Source: Flavobacteriales bacterium (GTDB lineage Bacteria > Bacteroidota > Bacteroidia > Flavobacteriales_F > PHOS-HE28). From it: a stretch of DNA of 49,844 bases. Position numbers and translations under genes: made by a program. Numbering within the stretch: the first letter of the stretch is position 1; each line of letters begins with the position of its first letter. Shown piece after piece: positions 42,746 to 49,844 of this stretch. The stretch lies in the NCBI GenBank assembly GCA_017987115.1, contig JAGNUG010000014.1:1-49844 (forward strand), read 5' to 3'. Below the pieces are notes generated by a model. The model did no database searches, was not told the origin of the DNA, and worked only from the letters and a program-made list of their open reading frames with translations.

Positions 42746-44584
42746 TCATTTCCGTTCATATACATCGACACGCAGATCATCGACACGCTGCTCATTTCCC
42801 GCTTGGTTCCAGATATACATCTTCACATTGTCGGCCACATCGCGCACTTCCGGAGATAAATAGTCCATCACCTTCGTTATCCATTCATTCCGAGCATCCG
42901 GCGGAATGACCCATGGCTCCGTTCGGTATTTGTAGGCATCCCCTTTATGATGGAACGAAATGACCATCAAGGGAGGCACTACAACGCTATCACCCACCCA
43001 CAAGCGTGCAGTGGCTCGTATCCACACATGATCCTCTTTAGTTAGTGCACTAAATGGTTCATCAGGTCCGGAGGCGAACGCATCATCACGATCAAGTAGT
43101 CGTACTCCGTTCGGTCGGTCATCGTAATTATCCAGGAACAATGTGCGTCCAACGTATCCGGAAGTATCCGAAAACACCTCTTGCGTAATCGAAGAACGAT
43201 CAACGGACAAGAGTTGTTCAGCTCCGTCAGGAATGGTCGTCCTTGCAAAGATCGCTGCGTAATATCCGGCAGTCATCCGTTCTTTGCTCAGAATCCGGTT
43301 GTTCCATTGCCAGGTTTGGAACAGGTTGAGAACGACACATGCGGATACACCGATCATTGCTAATGTCCTAGCCCAGCTGATCGTAGCCAGATCACGCAAT
43401 AAGAAACCCAGCGGGATCGCCAATAGCACATATGCTGGCACGATGGCACGCGCGCTAAAGCTGCCGCCGGCATACCACCAATTCGTCCAACTGCTGATCA
43501 AATAAACATCCGCGATCAGAAAAAACAGTACCGCCCAGAACAGATGCCTTCCATTATGCCATAACGATATCAGCCCGGTAACCGCAAGGAACATCAACGG
43601 TGTATACACGAACCAACCTTTCCTGAAACTGAACAAGAACTCCTTCACGTGAGGTGATCCCAGATCCAATCCTTCACCGGGATTCACGTACGAATAGAAC
43701 ACCCAATTGCCAGTAACCGCATGCCAATAAAAAAGCTGCGGTGCAATGAATATCAGTAACCCTACCAATGCAATAAGGATATGATGTGGAACCTGTGCCA
43801 CTGATCTCCACTTTGCCAAGAAACCGGCATGCGTTGCCCAAAGGACCGGGATCAACACATATACCACTTCAGATGGGCGCACCAATGTCATGAACCCGAC
43901 CACAGCACCGATCAAGAACGCCGACCCGAATTCCGGCCGTTCGTGCCACTTGATCGTTAACAAGATCAGCGCCGCACAAAGCGTGAACAAGAAGGGATGC
44001 GTGAGCAATGTTCCATCGAATGCAGCCAACTGGAAATAATTGGTTCCGAGCACGATCACGGTCAGCAGGACCGCTGACCATCCTTCAGTGAAAAAGTGCA
44101 TCAGCACACGCCTGAACAATGTTAGCCCGATAAGGATATAGATCAGCGCACCGAAGGTCACCAACCAACGATAGGGTTCTGAAAAACCATCCGCCGCATA
44201 TCCTAACGGGCTAGCAATTGCATGCGCCGCGAAGAAGAATGGTGCATAGGCAATGGCCATACCTGAGCTGTACTTGATCACACGTGCACCATCCTTTGCG
44301 TCCACGAGTTGATAGAGCGTTGATGACGGTTCATAGGTGGCCATGACCTGATCCAGCCAAGCATGATCCTGTAAGGCAATATCATCATGAATAAAACAGG
44401 CCGGTAGGTAGAGATAGTACCCGAAAACATCCCATGTCAAAGCACTTTTTGTGGAGCCCGTGGAACGCAGTATCAACATCAACGCGCACAACCCGAACAA
44501 CACCAATAAAGAAGGGCGTTCAAGCATGTTCCACTGTGACCCGCTACTGACCTTCACTGTTTCTGTCGTTCTTTCCAGAGCCAT
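42746..44584 (-). CDS. GT39-like membrane glycosyltransferase
   Basis: A 612-residue membrane protein with about 11 transmembrane segments starting at residue 25 or so. The first periplasmic loop reads LTWDVFGYYLYLPACFIHDD, matching the D/E-rich loop of GT-C enzymes, and later RPSEVVYVLIPVLW is seen. A C-terminal soluble domain of about 170 residues follows the last helix. ATG at 44584 was chosen over an upstream TTG; another ATG at residue 20 would also leave the membrane core intact. Target unknown; with T9SS cargo nearby, protein or surface glycan modification are both possible. Confidence 0.72.
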   Translation of the reverse strand: MALERTTETVKVSSGSQWNMLERPSLLVLFGLCALMLILRSTGSTKSALTWDVFGYYLYLPACFIHDDIALQDHAWLDQVMATYEPSSTLYQLVDAKDGARVIKYSSGMAIAYAPFFFAAHAIASPLGYAADGFSEPYRWLVTFGALIYILIGLTLFRRVLMHFFTEGWSAVLLTVIVLGTNYFQLAAFDGTLLTHPFLFTLCAALILLTIKWHERPEFGSAFLIGAVVGFMTLVRPSEVVYVLIPVLWATHAGFLAKWRSVAQVPHHILIALVGLLIFIAPQLFYWHAVTGNWVFYSYVNPGEGLDLGSPHVKEFLFSFRKGWFVYTPLMFLAVTGLISLWHNGRHLFWAVLFFLIADVYLISSWTNWWYAGGSFSARAIVPAYVLLAIPLGFLLRDLATISWARTLAMIGVSACVVLNLFQTWQWNNRILSKERMTAGYYAAIFARTTIPDGAEQLLSVDRSSITQEVFSDTSGYVGRTLFLDNYDDRPNGVRLLDRDDAFASGPDEPFSALTKEDHVWIRATARLWVGDSVVVPPLMVISFHHKGDAYKYRTEPWVIPPDARNEWITKVMDYLSPEVRDVADNVKMYIWNQAGNEQRVDDLRVDVYERK

Positions 44585-44611
44585 ACCGTGCAAAGATGCT
44601 CCTTAAGCGGA

Positions 44612-45283
44612 TCATTCAGTCAACTTCCTCAAAGCCTCCCGTACGCTCAATGGCGACAATGATCTGGAGCTGACAAAAGCACGCACGCTATCCGGTGCTG
44701 TACTTGAATATTCGCGAAGCACCCAGCCAATGGCCTTACGGATAAAAAAATCAGGGTGCGTTGCCAGTGAATCAATGTTCGCGAACATTAGCTTTTCATC
44801 GATCTCCTCTTTCCATTTCAACTGAAACAGCAATGCCGTCCGGTTCAACCATAGATCGTTGCTATGCATCCAATGAGCATTCCATGCATTGATCTCCTTC
44901 GGATAGCGTTTCAGGATCACTCCGACCACATTCACCGCGAGTGCATCAACTGTATCCCACCAACTCTTTGTGGTGATGAGGTCTTCCACCAACGGCAGAT
45001 CGTGCGGTCCCATTTTCTTTGCAGCTTTCATCATCAGATCCAACGCCACCTGATGCATTTCGCGTTCCGGCAATGAAAATGTTGACCGGGTGATCGATGG
45101 TAATTCCTCCAACAATGGCTTACCATGGATCGCGATATGCTCTTTCAAAAGTTCCCGGCGCAACGGCGTTTTAATTCCGAAGAACGGAAAATGCCCCTTC
45201 ATGTATGCGCTCATTGCTTTTGCATTCGCAGCGTTCGCATGCTGCTTGAAAGCCACGTGGAGCGGAACCAGATAGGGATGCAT
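44612..45283 (-). CDS. DNA alkylation repair protein, AlkD-like
   Basis: A 223-residue all-helical protein of the AlkC/AlkD family: glycosylases built from HEAT-like repeats that excise N3- and N7-alkylated purines. Matching segments are FGIKTPLRRELLKEHI, DLITTKSWWDTVDALA with the conserved W-D, and FFIRKAIGWVLREYS, whose IGW-LRE is typical of the family. ATG at 45283 was preferred to a TTG three codons upstream. It precedes the GT39-like gene by 27 bases on the same strand. Ogt lies nearby (46016), giving two alkylation repair genes within 2 kb. Confidence 0.88.
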   Translation of the reverse strand: MHPYLVPLHVAFKQHANAANAKAMSAYMKGHFPFFGIKTPLRRELLKEHIAIHGKPLLEELPSITRSTFSLPEREMHQVALDLMMKAAKKMGPHDLPLVEDLITTKSWWDTVDALAVNVVGVILKRYPKEINAWNAHWMHSNDLWLNRTALLFQLKWKEEIDEKLMFANIDSLATHPDFFIRKAIGWVLREYSSTAPDSVRAFVSSRSLSPLSVREALRKLTE

Positions 45284-45376
45284 TAGAGGCAAAATTGAGG
45301 AACGATCATGACCGGACGGTTGTGCTTCAGAGCCTTTGGGCGGTTCGTATGTACTATACAGATCAGAACAAAGGTG

Positions 45377-46003
45377 CTATTGATCCTTCATCCGAATGAA
45401 CCTTCCATTCCGATAAATATCCGTTCGAGTCAGGTCGCCTTTCTCGTCGTAGAACTTGAATTCTCCATGCGCGAATCCCATTTTATGGTGCCCAGCAAAC
45501 TCAATTCTTCCGTCAGGGTGTTTCGCAACAAAGTCACCATCGGGCCTGCCATTGTAACACATGGCAACAGTAGTTGCTTCGCTGAACGGGACCGTGAATA
45601 CGTTCTCCCCTTCCAACAATTTCCCTCGACTATCCCATGCCACCCTTTCACCATGAAGCGCACCGTTCTTGTATCCCTTGACCCATTCTATCCCTCCGTT
45701 CGGATGATAAGTTGTGATCTTTCCATGCAGCTCCCCCTTTTTGTAGAACAAGAACAGCTGCGGGACGCCATCGTCATAGTAGTACAGAACCTTGCCATGC
45801 ATTTTATCTTTTTTGTACTCTGCCTTCTGTTTCAGTCTATCCTTCCTATCGAAGTACGAAACGATGGTCCTGTTAGATCCTGGTTTCAAAGGCTTGGTGA
45901 CGCTGTATTCGTATTCTGAATTTTCCAGATACAGCGTATCCGCTTGCTGCGAATAATTATCCAATGCGCAGGTCATGAAACTGAGTATGATCAAATATCG
46001 CAT
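45377..46003 (-). CDS. MORN-repeat protein (YwqK family)
   Basis: A 208-residue exported protein with an N-terminal signal (MRYLIILSFMTCALDNYSQQ) and a series of MORN-type repeats of about 22-24 residues: MHGKVLYYYDDG, LHGKITTYHPNGG, LHGERVAWDSRGK, DGDFVAKHPDGR, AHGEFKFYDEKGD. The family is called the YwqK antitoxin family in databases, but export here makes a toxin-antitoxin role unlikely. Such repeats are common in Bacteroidota periplasmic proteins of unknown job. It starts 12 bases after the Ogt stop, so they may be co-transcribed. Confidence 0.82.
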   Translation of the reverse strand: MRYLIILSFMTCALDNYSQQADTLYLENSEYEYSVTKPLKPGSNRTIVSYFDRKDRLKQKAEYKKDKMHGKVLYYYDDGVPQLFLFYKKGELHGKITTYHPNGGIEWVKGYKNGALHGERVAWDSRGKLLEGENVFTVPFSEATTVAMCYNGRPDGDFVAKHPDGRIEFAGHHKMGFAHGEFKFYDEKGDLTRTDIYRNGRFIRMKDQ

Positions 46004-46015
46004 TCCAAGTTCGTG

Positions 46016-46612
46016 CTAATTCTCAGCTAACGTACTGAATAGATCAAGTGTCTTTGGAAAGGCCTCTTCAAGTTCCAATAATTCCTTCTTCGCACTTAAC
46101 CCACCGGCGTACCCTACCAATTCTCCTTTACTACCAATAATACGGTGGCACGGAACAATGATACTGATGGCGTTCGCACCGTTCGCCGATGCTACAGCAC
46201 GGACGGCCGTTGGCTCAGCTATCTTGGATGTAAGTTCCGAATAGGACCATGTACTCCCGAACGGCACCGTTCGCAATGCTTGCCAGACCTCACGTTGAAA
46301 ATCCGTACCGACCAAGTTGAGGGGTAGTTCAAATTCGGTTCGCTCACCTTGAAAGTACTGTTGAAGTTGCGTGATCGCTTTTTCAATGACCGGTGAAATT
46401 CCTTCTTCAAAAGAAGCGTCAAGTCCGCGCTGGATGCGTGTATCAATAGTTGTACGCATTTTTCGGTAACGCCAATCGCACAAACACAAGTCTCCTTCGA
46501 ACGAACCAAGGATCAACTCACCAAATGGCGTCGGGAGAGTTCGTGTAATGATCGACAACATGCCGAATTCGTTATTGAGCGGAAATGGATCGCCGTTAAA
46601 GATACTTCGCAT
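46016..46612 (-). CDS. ogt: Methylated-DNA--protein-cysteine methyltransferase
   Basis: This suicide enzyme moves the methyl from O6-methylguanine to its own Cys. The active site PCHRIIGSKGELVGYAGGL is clear, preceded by the DNA-binding helix region (GTDFQREVWQAL, GSTWSYSELTSKI). The start is uncertain: ATG at 46612 (198 residues) has a GGGAGA sequence six bases upstream and is chosen; ATG at 46561 (181 residues) would match the usual length and begin MLSIITRTLPTPFGEL. The frame extends yet further upstream without support. It is divergent from the lipoprotein gene. Confidence 0.93.
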   Translation of the reverse strand: MRSIFNGDPFPLNNEFGMLSIITRTLPTPFGELILGSFEGDLCLCDWRYRKMRTTIDTRIQRGLDASFEEGISPVIEKAITQLQQYFQGERTEFELPLNLVGTDFQREVWQALRTVPFGSTWSYSELTSKIAEPTAVRAVASANGANAISIIVPCHRIIGSKGELVGYAGGLSAKKELLELEEAFPKTLDLFSTLAEN

Positions 46613-46618
46613 TATGGA

Positions 46619-46624
46619 TCTCCC
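46619..46624 (-). promoter_or_regulatory. Shine-Dalgarno-like GGGAGA for ogt
   Basis: Read on the minus strand, GGGAGA ends six bases before the ATG at 46612 and supports that start over the one at 46561. A second purine-rich GGGAGG sits further upstream. Such sequences are uncommon in Bacteroidota, so the support is modest. Confidence 0.35.
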
Positions 46625-46659
46625 ATAGACCTCCCTCTTTAGGGGGATAATGTGGTTCA

Positions 46660-46669
46660 ACACATGTGT
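46660..46669. promoter_or_regulatory. 10-base palindrome in the ogt/lipoprotein divergent region
   Basis: ACACATGTGT is a perfect palindrome in the 106-base region between the divergent ogt and lipoprotein genes. A dimeric regulator could bind here; chance is also possible. A short CCCT-CTTT-AGGG hairpin lies just to its left. Confidence 0.3.
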
Positions 46670-46718
46670 ACGTATTAATTTAGTGGTCAATTCGAACATC
46701 ATTAAGACCTACTACTCA

Positions 46719-47879
46719 ATGAAACGCGCAGCATTTCCTCTCCTTGCACTTATCATGATCATTACAACTGGTTGCGGTGGTAATTCAGAGAATGACCCAG
46801 ATAACGATGCCGCTTACGGCGAATTCGAATTTTCCGACGATCAAGGTACGGGCGGTGATCTATTCGCTTCCGATGAGCCTAGTGTGTTCTCCAACAATAA
46901 CAACAACTTGACAATGCACCCGGTTATGGACCAGAAGACCGGGATGGTCATGTATCAAATGCCACTACCATCATCCTGGAGAATATCAAGCACCGCTTCT
47001 GGAGATGAGCCAAGTATTGTGGGGCCTGGTGGTGTAAAAGTGTTTTACCGGAATGGCGGATCCTATTCGTATTCCAACGACCCCAATATTCAACGGAGCT
47101 ACCAACAGGCCGGCCAACAAATGCGTGCTCCGTTGGAGATCGGTGCGTACATCCAGCAGGACCTGGTCCCTGGAATGGCCAGGAACGGACATAAGCTTGT
47201 TAAGCAAACTCCTTTACCGCAGATCGCAGCGCGCAATAAAGCGTATAGCGCAAAATTGTTCAAAGCCATGCCTTCGCAAGAACACAATTTCGCCATGGGT
47301 ACGGAATGGCTGAACAATGATGGTGAACAACTTTTCATGATCGTGAACTTGAACATAAGTCAAGGACAGAACGATGTCTTTTGGTATGCATCGCTGCAAG
47401 CATTAACTGCTGAGAAGTCCACCTATGAAAACGCGAAAATGGCATTGATCAACGGTCTTGTGAATACCCAGGACAACCCACAACAGATCGCTGCCTACAA
47501 CGCCAGTGAACAACAAAAGTCCAATCAAAGCTGGGCGCAACACAATTCGCGCATGCAACAGAACCAAGCCGCCTTCGATCAACAACAAGCCACTCACCGG
47601 AGTACGTGGGATGCGGTCAACAATGCCAGTATGAATGCATACAATAACCGTAGTGCATCACAGGACCGAATGCAACACCAAACGATCAACTCCATCTACG
47701 AAGAGAATACGGTGACCAACTCGACCAATGGCCAACAATATCAGGTCGATGCCGGATCGGATCAGTATTGGATGAACAGCAGCGGCGAGTATATCCCGAG
47801 CAATGACGCGACCTATAATCCGAACACCGACCCGAACGTGAACAACCAGACCTGGGAAGAAGCGGTGCCGGAGCCGTAG
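46719..47879 (+). CDS. Lipoprotein of unknown function with Gln/Asn-rich C-terminal part
   Basis: A 386-residue lipoprotein. ATG at 46719 gives the signal MKRAAFPLLALIMIITTGCG with lipobox TTGC; the frame runs on upstream with no signal-like sequence. Residues about 65-260 look like a folded domain (PLPSSWRISS; GTEWLNNDGEQLFMIVNLNI). The remainder is rich in Gln, Asn and Ser with a helical look, and ends with a compact motif YQVDAGSDQYWMNSSGEYIP followed by ATYNPNTDPNVNN. I recall similar W-N-x-x-GEY endings in other unnamed bacterial proteins. It is divergent from ogt. Confidence 0.72.
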   Translation: MKRAAFPLLALIMIITTGCGGNSENDPDNDAAYGEFEFSDDQGTGGDLFASDEPSVFSNNNNNLTMHPVMDQKTGMVMYQMPLPSSWRISSTASGDEPSIVGPGGVKVFYRNGGSYSYSNDPNIQRSYQQAGQQMRAPLEIGAYIQQDLVPGMARNGHKLVKQTPLPQIAARNKAYSAKLFKAMPSQEHNFAMGTEWLNNDGEQLFMIVNLNISQGQNDVFWYASLQALTAEKSTYENAKMALINGLVNTQDNPQQIAAYNASEQQKSNQSWAQHNSRMQQNQAAFDQQQATHRSTWDAVNNASMNAYNNRSASQDRMQHQTINSIYEENTVTNSTNGQQYQVDAGSDQYWMNSSGEYIPSNDATYNPNTDPNVNNQTWEEAVPEP

Positions 47880-47897
47880 CTAGTACCGTAGCTAGTA
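47874..47897. repeat. Tandem 12-base repeat over the lipoprotein stop codon
   Basis: CCGTAGCTAGTA occurs twice in direct succession (47874-47885, 47886-47897). The first copy contains the stop codon TAG at 47877-47879. It is followed by a run of seven T at 47900-47906, so the area may serve as an end of transcription, though no strong local hairpin precedes the T-run. Confidence 0.55.
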
Positions 47898-48032
47898 TTG
47901 TTTTTTTGAGAACGCCGATCACTTCTTGACGATGTGCGTTAAAAACATTGATGTACACTGCAAGCATATGAACGCGCTAACGCCTAGCATTTACGCCATT
48001 AAGTTCCAACATACAATAAACAGCTACGGTAC
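47883..48032. repeat. Inverted 11-base repeat pair between convergent genes
   Basis: GTACCGTAGCT (47883-47893) is the exact reverse complement of AGCTACGGTAC (48022-48032), with 128 bases between them. The pair falls in the 169-base gap between the lipoprotein and the LamG/T9SS gene. A long-range stem shared by both transcripts' ends, or a remnant of a small mobile repeat, are possible readings. No gene was seen inside. Confidence 0.45.
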
Positions 48033-48048
48033 AACTATCAATTCGCTA

Positions 48049-49542
48049 TCACTGCACTATGACCCGTTCGTTGTAAATGGATTCTCCTATGCTCAACTTC
48101 ACCATGTAGACCCCCTTGGCAACTGAACCCATATCGATCGGCTCGCGAACAACAGATTCATTAACGCGGATCGTCCTTTGCAGAATCGTTTTTCCGGTTG
48201 CATCCAAGATCTCTATCGCTGCAAGGCCCACATCCGCATTCTCCAAGTTCAAAAAGAATTGACCATTGTTCGGATTAGGTTCAATGCGAATGAGCGCACT
48301 TTTCTCAAATTCTGAAATACCTATCGGAATGGCTGAATTTCCAACACCCATGCAGTAATCTCCGCTTGCAAGAAGGTGGTCATCGAATGTTACAACACCA
48401 TTCGAAAAGCTTGAAGCATTCGCAACAGCAGAGAAAACAGTTGAACCAGCAGGCCTCCACAGCAGCGTGTAGTTGGAGGCGGGCTGCGTTAAGTCGAGCG
48501 GTGTTCCACCGGCACATGCTGCCGCAATATTCACCACCATGTTCATATTTGCTCCACCCAAACTGGTAAGAGGCCAAATGCGCTGAGCACGCATGAATCC
48601 GACCGGAGCATTCGCAGGGATATCATCGGCCGTAACCCCGGTGCCGCCATCATGACCAAAAACCGCATAGTCCGTTGTATCCAAGCCGAATGCGATCAAA
48701 TTCAGACCGTGGGTTGTTGATGTGAACCGCGGATCCATAAAGCTCTTTCCGTTCCATACAGCATCCAAGTCCATGGCCACTTCCGTATTGTCATCGGCTA
48801 ATGGGGCTTTCGATGTAACCCATTCCGTACCGGTGAAATTCCCATTGCCATTCGCGGTATTTCCATTTCCCGATAGATCTGGTACGCTGGTCCCGGAAGA
48901 GACATTGTAATTATACCCTACCATCAAGCCGGTTTCCGTACCTGACATTTCCTTGAATATGCGCTCCTTGATCTCCGCACCGGTCAAGGCGACATTATAA
49001 ACCGCTGTTTCATCAAGATTCCCGAAGGTCTGGAAGTTGCTCATTGTGGTCCAGGATGATACACCAATGATCAATGGATTGGTGCTGCTGGATATCGCAG
49101 AATTGCTCACGGGATCCGAACTGACTTCCACCCCATTGATGTAAGTCTTGATGGCTACACCTCGCTCATAGGTCATTGCAATATGATGCCAATGTTGAGC
49201 CGTCGGATTCATCAGTCCATCCAAGGTCTCATAATGCGTTGGATTCCACACCTCTGAATAAACACGCCCTTGGTCCACTCCTAAAATGTACCCCGTGTTA
49301 TCCAAGTTGAACTTACCAATGATCTTTTGGTTATCACCGATATCGCGCAATTGGAACCAGGTCATTACCGTAAGCTGATCACCGGGGTTCAGCATTGCGT
49401 TGTTACCTGCATTGAGCAACTTGATCGCACTTGTTGCCTGGTATTCCGCATAATCGATCCTGAAGGCATTACCGGCAGGGGTTTGCGCCATTACGCCGAT
49501 GGTCAAGAATGCTAGGCATGCTGTGAGTACTTTTCCGTTCAT
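48049..49542 (-). CDS. LamG-like domain protein with T9SS sorting domain
   Basis: A 497-residue secreted protein. It has a signal peptide (MNGKVLTACLAFLTIGVMAQ) and a concanavalin-A/LamG-type jelly roll at about 25-195, with LTVMTWFQLRD, HHIAMTYERG and KTYINGVEV, as in laminin G_3 domains. A middle region of unknown fold follows (about 210-400; DDNTEVAMDLDAVWNG). The C-terminal T9SS type A sorting domain occupies about 410-497 (RIEPNPNNGQFFLNL; GVYMVKLSIG; ending VIVQ). It is likely exported to the cell surface and may bind glycans. The next gene on the same strand, at the right edge, ends with the same kind of domain. Confidence 0.87.
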   Translation of the reverse strand: MNGKVLTACLAFLTIGVMAQTPAGNAFRIDYAEYQATSAIKLLNAGNNAMLNPGDQLTVMTWFQLRDIGDNQKIIGKFNLDNTGYILGVDQGRVYSEVWNPTHYETLDGLMNPTAQHWHHIAMTYERGVAIKTYINGVEVSSDPVSNSAISSSTNPLIIGVSSWTTMSNFQTFGNLDETAVYNVALTGAEIKERIFKEMSGTETGLMVGYNYNVSSGTSVPDLSGNGNTANGNGNFTGTEWVTSKAPLADDNTEVAMDLDAVWNGKSFMDPRFTSTTHGLNLIAFGLDTTDYAVFGHDGGTGVTADDIPANAPVGFMRAQRIWPLTSLGGANMNMVVNIAAACAGGTPLDLTQPASNYTLLWRPAGSTVFSAVANASSFSNGVVTFDDHLLASGDYCMGVGNSAIPIGISEFEKSALIRIEPNPNNGQFFLNLENADVGLAAIEILDATGKTILQRTIRVNESVVREPIDMGSVAKGVYMVKLSIGESIYNERVIVQ

Positions 49543-49570
49543 GTTCTGTCGTATTGGATCGAAATGGTTA

Positions 49571-49844
49571 TCAATGGTTTAGTATGAATCGTTCGAAATG
49601 CGTTCCTTGTTCCGAAGTGAGTTGAAGGACATAGACTCCGGATCGCTTATCGCTTAGATCCAGTTGTGTTGCAACTCCATTCATTCGCTCTTGCAACAGT
49701 ACTTTTCCGGTGATATCCAGCACCGCCAGATCGACCTTCGCACGTTCCATGAATGTGATGTTCAGTAGGCCTTCACTCGGTATCGGAAAGATCGAAACAC
49801 CGCGAAGTACATCCAGTTCCTCATCAATGACGACAGGTGTACTG
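49571..49844 (-). CDS. C-terminal end of another T9SS-exported protein (cut by window edge)
   Basis: The frame enters from the right edge and stops at 49571-49573, leaving 90 codons. The visible part is a T9SS type A sorting domain: GVSIFPIPSEGLLNI, VDLAVLDITGKVLL, LDLSDKRSGVYVLQL and the end FERFILNH. Nothing of the functional part is in view. It lies 28 bases upstream of the LamG/T9SS gene on the same strand, so the two probably form an operon. Confidence 0.85.
   Translation of the reverse strand, partial: STPVVIDEELDVLRGVSIFPIPSEGLLNITFMERAKVDLAVLDITGKVLLQERMNGVATQLDLSDKRSGVYVLQLTSEQGTHFERFILNH

Noticed and set aside
1-49844. tRNA, rRNA, CRISPR arrays, insertion sequences, prophage
   Set aside because: No T-loop-like GTTCGANTC with matching acceptor stem, no regular spaced repeats, and no transposase, integrase or phage structural gene was found by reading both strands.

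Overview
The window looks like chromosome from a Bacteroidota bacterium, most likely a Flavobacteriales-type lineage. The evidence is three C-terminal type IX secretion (T9SS) sorting domains, a PASTA/ddl pair, families largely confined to the phylum (DUF4783, DUF4834, YfhO, YwqK-like MORN proteins), few clear Shine-Dalgarno sequences, and several TAnnTTTG promoter boxes. No rRNA, tRNA, CRISPR array, insertion sequence or phage gene was seen. Coding density is high. Genes run in strand-switching blocks whose members overlap or lie a few bases apart.

Left edge (1-3.1 kb): a PASTA protein cut by the edge, divergent from ddl (D-Ala-D-Ala ligase), then rdgB and a membrane-anchored methyltransferase. 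From 3.4 to 19.1 kb lies a surface-glycan locus. The rightward arm holds an FkbM methyltransferase, a protein made of two fused glycosyltransferases, a flippase, a methyltransferase, two GT4 enzymes and a GT2 enzyme. The leftward arm holds a zinc-ribbon methyltransferase, a GT39-like membrane transferase, a Wzy-like membrane protein, a GT4 enzyme, galE and a methyltransferase. The arms meet tail to tail at 11.99 kb.

A housekeeping block follows at 19.2-25.7 kb: rlmH, a DUF4783 protein, nadC, a YihY/BrkB membrane protein, a very large M1 aminopeptidase whose C-terminal half resembles an Omp85-type outer-membrane barrel, and a DUF2147 protein. A second glycan block (25.7-34.9 kb) has a GT4 enzyme, a small epimerase/dehydratase, a second FkbM methyltransferase and another methyltransferase. 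Convergent to these is an operon of DUF4834, YfhO, a GT4 enzyme and a second flippase. Together the two blocks hold most activities needed for a Wzx/Wzy-type surface polysaccharide: sugar-nucleotide conversion, chain assembly, flipping, a candidate polymerase and methylation.

The right third (35-49.8 kb) is mixed. It has a DEAD-box RNA helicase with a DbpA-like domain and a glycine-rich tail, a HEAT-like protein, a large T9SS-exported protein, a lipoprotein MsrA, a small protein of the family often labelled N-acetylglutamate synthase, two GT-C-like membrane proteins, an AlkD-like repair protein, a MORN-repeat protein, Ogt, a Gln/Asn-rich lipoprotein, a LamG/T9SS protein, and the end of another T9SS protein.

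The observations most worth following are the M1 peptidase/outer-membrane barrel fusion, the tandem glycosyltransferase fusion, and the two-part glycan locus with two flippases and several methyltransferases. All functions are read from motifs and remembered family features; no database search was possible.
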